Assembly (NCBI RefSeq): GCF_905115235.1
Contig: NC_051852.1
Location: 159,606,164-159,670,163 of the forward strand
Origin: Hermetia illucens
Taxonomy: Eukaryota > Arthropoda > Insecta > Diptera > Stratiomyidae
Reading direction: 5' to 3'
DNA length: 64,000 nt
Shown piece by piece: positions 62,485 through 64,000 of this stretch. The position numbers and the translations under genes are program-made. How positions within the stretch are numbered: position 1 is the stretch's first letter; each line of letters opens with the position of its first letter. The notes under the pieces were generated by a model. That model was not told the DNA's origin, ran no database searches, and saw nothing but the letters and a program-made list of their open reading frames with translations.

Positions 62485-63228
62485 ATGTTCCGTTTCGTAG
62501 TGTTAACTGCCTTGTTGGCCTGTGTCTCAGGTGGACTCGTCCCACAATTGGATGGCCGCATTGTTGGTGGCAAAGCCACCACCATTGAAAGCTATCCTCA
62601 TCAAATTTCTTTGAGGAAGAGTGGAAGCCACATTTGTGGTGGTTCCATCTACAAAGCTAATGTAGTTATCACTGCCGCTCACTGCACCAACGGACAATCG
62701 GCTTCATCCCTCACCGTCGTTGCTGGTACCAGTTCCCGTACTTCTGGAGGAGTTTCTCGTCAAGTATCCAGCATTCGTCAACATCCAAGCTACAGTGCCT
62801 CTACAACCAACAATGATATCTCCCTCTTGATCCTCTCAAGTGGATTCACCTACTCATCATCCATCCAACCAATCGCTCTTACCAGCTCAGCTCCAGGTGC
62901 CGGAACCGCTGTCACCGTCACTGGATGGGGTGCCACCAAGGAAGGAGGTGCCGCTGCTGCTACCCTTCAAGTTGTTACCGTCAATGTTATCAGTAACAGT
63001 CAATGTGGATCCAGCTATGGAAGTGGTAAGATCACCTCTGCTATGCTCTGCGCTGGTGTGACTGGTGGCGGTAAGGACTCTTGCCAAGGTGACTCTGGTG
63101 GCCCATTGATCTCTGGAGGAAAATTGGTTGGTGTTGTCTCATGGGGTAATGGATGCGCTCGTAGTGGATACCCAGGTGTTTACACCAACGTTGCCTACTT
63201 CAAATCCTGGGTCGAATCTAACTCATAA
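62485..63228 (+). CDS. Trypsin (alpha-trypsin type), right arm of inverted pair B
   Basis: 247 residues, same protein as the minus-strand gene 56077-56820: signal peptide about 1-16, propeptide GLVPQLDGR cut after Arg25, mature IVGGKATTIES. His66, Asp111 and Ser204 form the triad; Asp198 gives Lys/Arg specificity; pocket glycines are 221 and 231; disulfides 51-67, 174-189 and 200-224. Codons differ silently from its partner (for example around residues 75-83), so the pair is not a simple assembly duplicate. Strong TATA/initiator promoter directly upstream. Confidence 0.95.
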   Translation: MFRFVVLTALLACVSGGLVPQLDGRIVGGKATTIESYPHQISLRKSGSHICGGSIYKANVVITAAHCTNGQSASSLTVVAGTSSRTSGGVSRQVSSIRQHPSYSASTTNNDISLLILSSGFTYSSSIQPIALTSSAPGAGTAVTVTGWGATKEGGAAAATLQVVTVNVISNSQCGSSYGSGKITSAMLCAGVTGGGKDSCQGDSGGPLISGGKLVGVVSWGNGCARSGYPGVYTNVAYFKSWVESNS

Positions 63229-63283
63229 AATGTTAAATCGACTCCCTTTCTTGCATCTTAGTCAAATTTGATTTTAATTCTTG

Positions 63284-63299
63284 AATAAAATGAAATAAA
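63284..63299 (+). promoter_or_regulatory. Two poly(A) signals
   Basis: AATAAA at 63284-63289 and 63294-63299, 56 and 66 nt after the stop of the 62485-63228 trypsin. Confidence 0.75.
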
Positions 63300-63390
63300 G
63301 TAAATTGATTTAATTAATTTCTTTAGTTTATCTGTACTTCTGAGGATACTCATTGTAAATTGCATTTAAATTCACTTGCAAACACCACCA

Positions 63391-63475
63391 GTGTAAGTTA
63401 TGTGACCGAGTTGGTTGATCATCAACCGCTCGATCCCGCACCCCGAGATAGAATCCGGGTTGCGTCATGAATACT
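63391..63475 (+). repeat. Conserved trypsin 3'-flank block (copy 3), tRNA-like start
   Basis: GTGTAAGTTATGTGACCGAG at 63391-63410, then TTGGTTGATC, CGCTCGATCCCGC and GGGTTGCGTCATG. TGACCGAGTTGG (63403-63414) fits an RNA polymerase III A box. The B box is poor. Confidence 0.45.
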
Positions 63476-63629
63476 TGCATCCGCTTTTGTGGTTGGACCT
63501 GTTCTGGTAGGCTACCGCGTGGTAAAGGTGTTTGTTATCTCGTCAAAATTTAATAATTAATCCAACTCTATTAAGTTTTTTTAGTTCAAGCCCTTCTCTC
63601 CTAGACAGGCCTGTTAAGGTATCTACATC

Positions 63630-63705
63630 AATATCAGATCTAGGGTTGAATCTAACTCATAATTCTAATTCTACCATTGCGTTTCTACCACCAATTTATC
63701 TATTA
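63630..63705 (+). pseudogene. Second trypsin relic, 3' end only
   Basis: TCTAGGGTTGAATCTAACTC then ATAA (63638-63661) equals the trypsin end WVESNS-stop with one change. The following ATTCTACCATTG...CCAATTTATCTATTAAC matches the sequence after the relic at 50080. Upstream no trypsin body or promoter is seen. Confidence 0.7.
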
Positions 63706-64000
63706 ACTACCGCGTTATCAAGGGAGTCAATTCACATGTATCTTGTGTTTCTAAATAGAAAAAGCGGACGACTTACATGCGGTTCGAAAACACCCGATAA
63801 AGTGGTTGCTATTGAAGCTTCGCATCTGGGTAACAATAGTACTCACTCTCAAACGCCACAATTTTGTATCTCAATTTCGCCAACTAAGATCACTATCAGG
63901 GTATCCATGAGTCCTCTTTGCAACATCTTGCCGTGTTACGGCGCAGCACTTGATTAAGGACTCTTCAGCACCCCCAATGCCACCTTCATTGTATCGGAAA
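63706..64000. other. Unassigned end of window
   Basis: An open frame (63532-63957) spans the trypsin relic and is therefore not a real gene. Nothing else recognised. Confidence 0.4.

Larger units (their letters stand above)
62222..63305 (+). repeat. Inverted repeat B, right arm
   Basis: Aligns in reverse with 56000-57076, covering 5' flank, gene and 3' UTR. Confidence 0.85.

Noticed and set aside
63532-63957. 141-codon ORF as a gene
   Set aside because: It overlaps the trypsin 3' relic in another frame and shows no motif.

Overview
The window looks like a stretch of a fly (Diptera) nuclear genome. It combines intron-less, alpha-trypsin-type digestive protease genes with very short leaders and TATA promoters, and a dense, mostly decayed load of insect non-LTR retrotransposons (R1-, LOA-, RTE- and R4/Dong-like), Penelope-like pieces, tRNA-derived SINEs, a Ty3/gypsy fossil and a probable piggyBac relic. 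The species cannot be fixed from sequence alone; a brachyceran such as a soldier fly would fit, but that is inference.

The host genes are eight trypsin-family ORFs of 247-255 codons, none with an intron: 5331-6098 (+), 13953-14702 (-), 21282-22025 (+), 33424-34167 (-), 40050-40793 (+), 43161-43904 (+), 56077-56820 (-) and 62485-63228 (+). Seven keep the His-Asp-Ser triad and the S1-pocket Asp of trypsin. The one at 13953-14702 has lost the catalytic Asp and Ser and two pocket glycines, so it is a serine protease homologue. Two gene relics exist: 49691-50080, with promoter and last codons but no body, and about 63630-63700, a 3' end only.

Layout. 1-4.65 kb: two LINE relics, one interrupted by another LINE with target-site repeats. 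5.3-6.1 kb: divergent trypsin. 6.3-13 kb: piggyBac-like relic, R1-like, RTE-like and R4/Dong-like LINEs. 14-14.7 kb: dead protease homologue. 15-20 kb: LINE fragment and a Ty3/gypsy fossil. 21.3-22 kb: trypsin. 22.9-33.3 kb: LINEs, Penelope pieces, a SINE and a 5S-like scrap. 33.4-44.8 kb: three closely related trypsin units, two of them in an inverted pair around a LOA-type LINE and two in tandem, each carrying the same R1 scrap downstream. 45-55.5 kb: SINE, Penelope, LOA, RTE, the trypsin relic, a gag-like fossil and a long R1 element. 56-63.3 kb: a second inverted trypsin pair around a LINE-filled spacer.

The intact 247-codon genes share a core promoter: GATA-type sites about 45-55 bp upstream of TATAAAA, an initiator-like TCA about 27-32 bp after the TATA box, and a leader of about 11-14 nt. 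They probably form a co-regulated midgut trypsin family, secreted as zymogens with a 9-residue activation peptide and cut after Arg. I found no CRISPR, operon or other novel multi-gene system. The unusual content is how the protease family expands and decays together with transposons.
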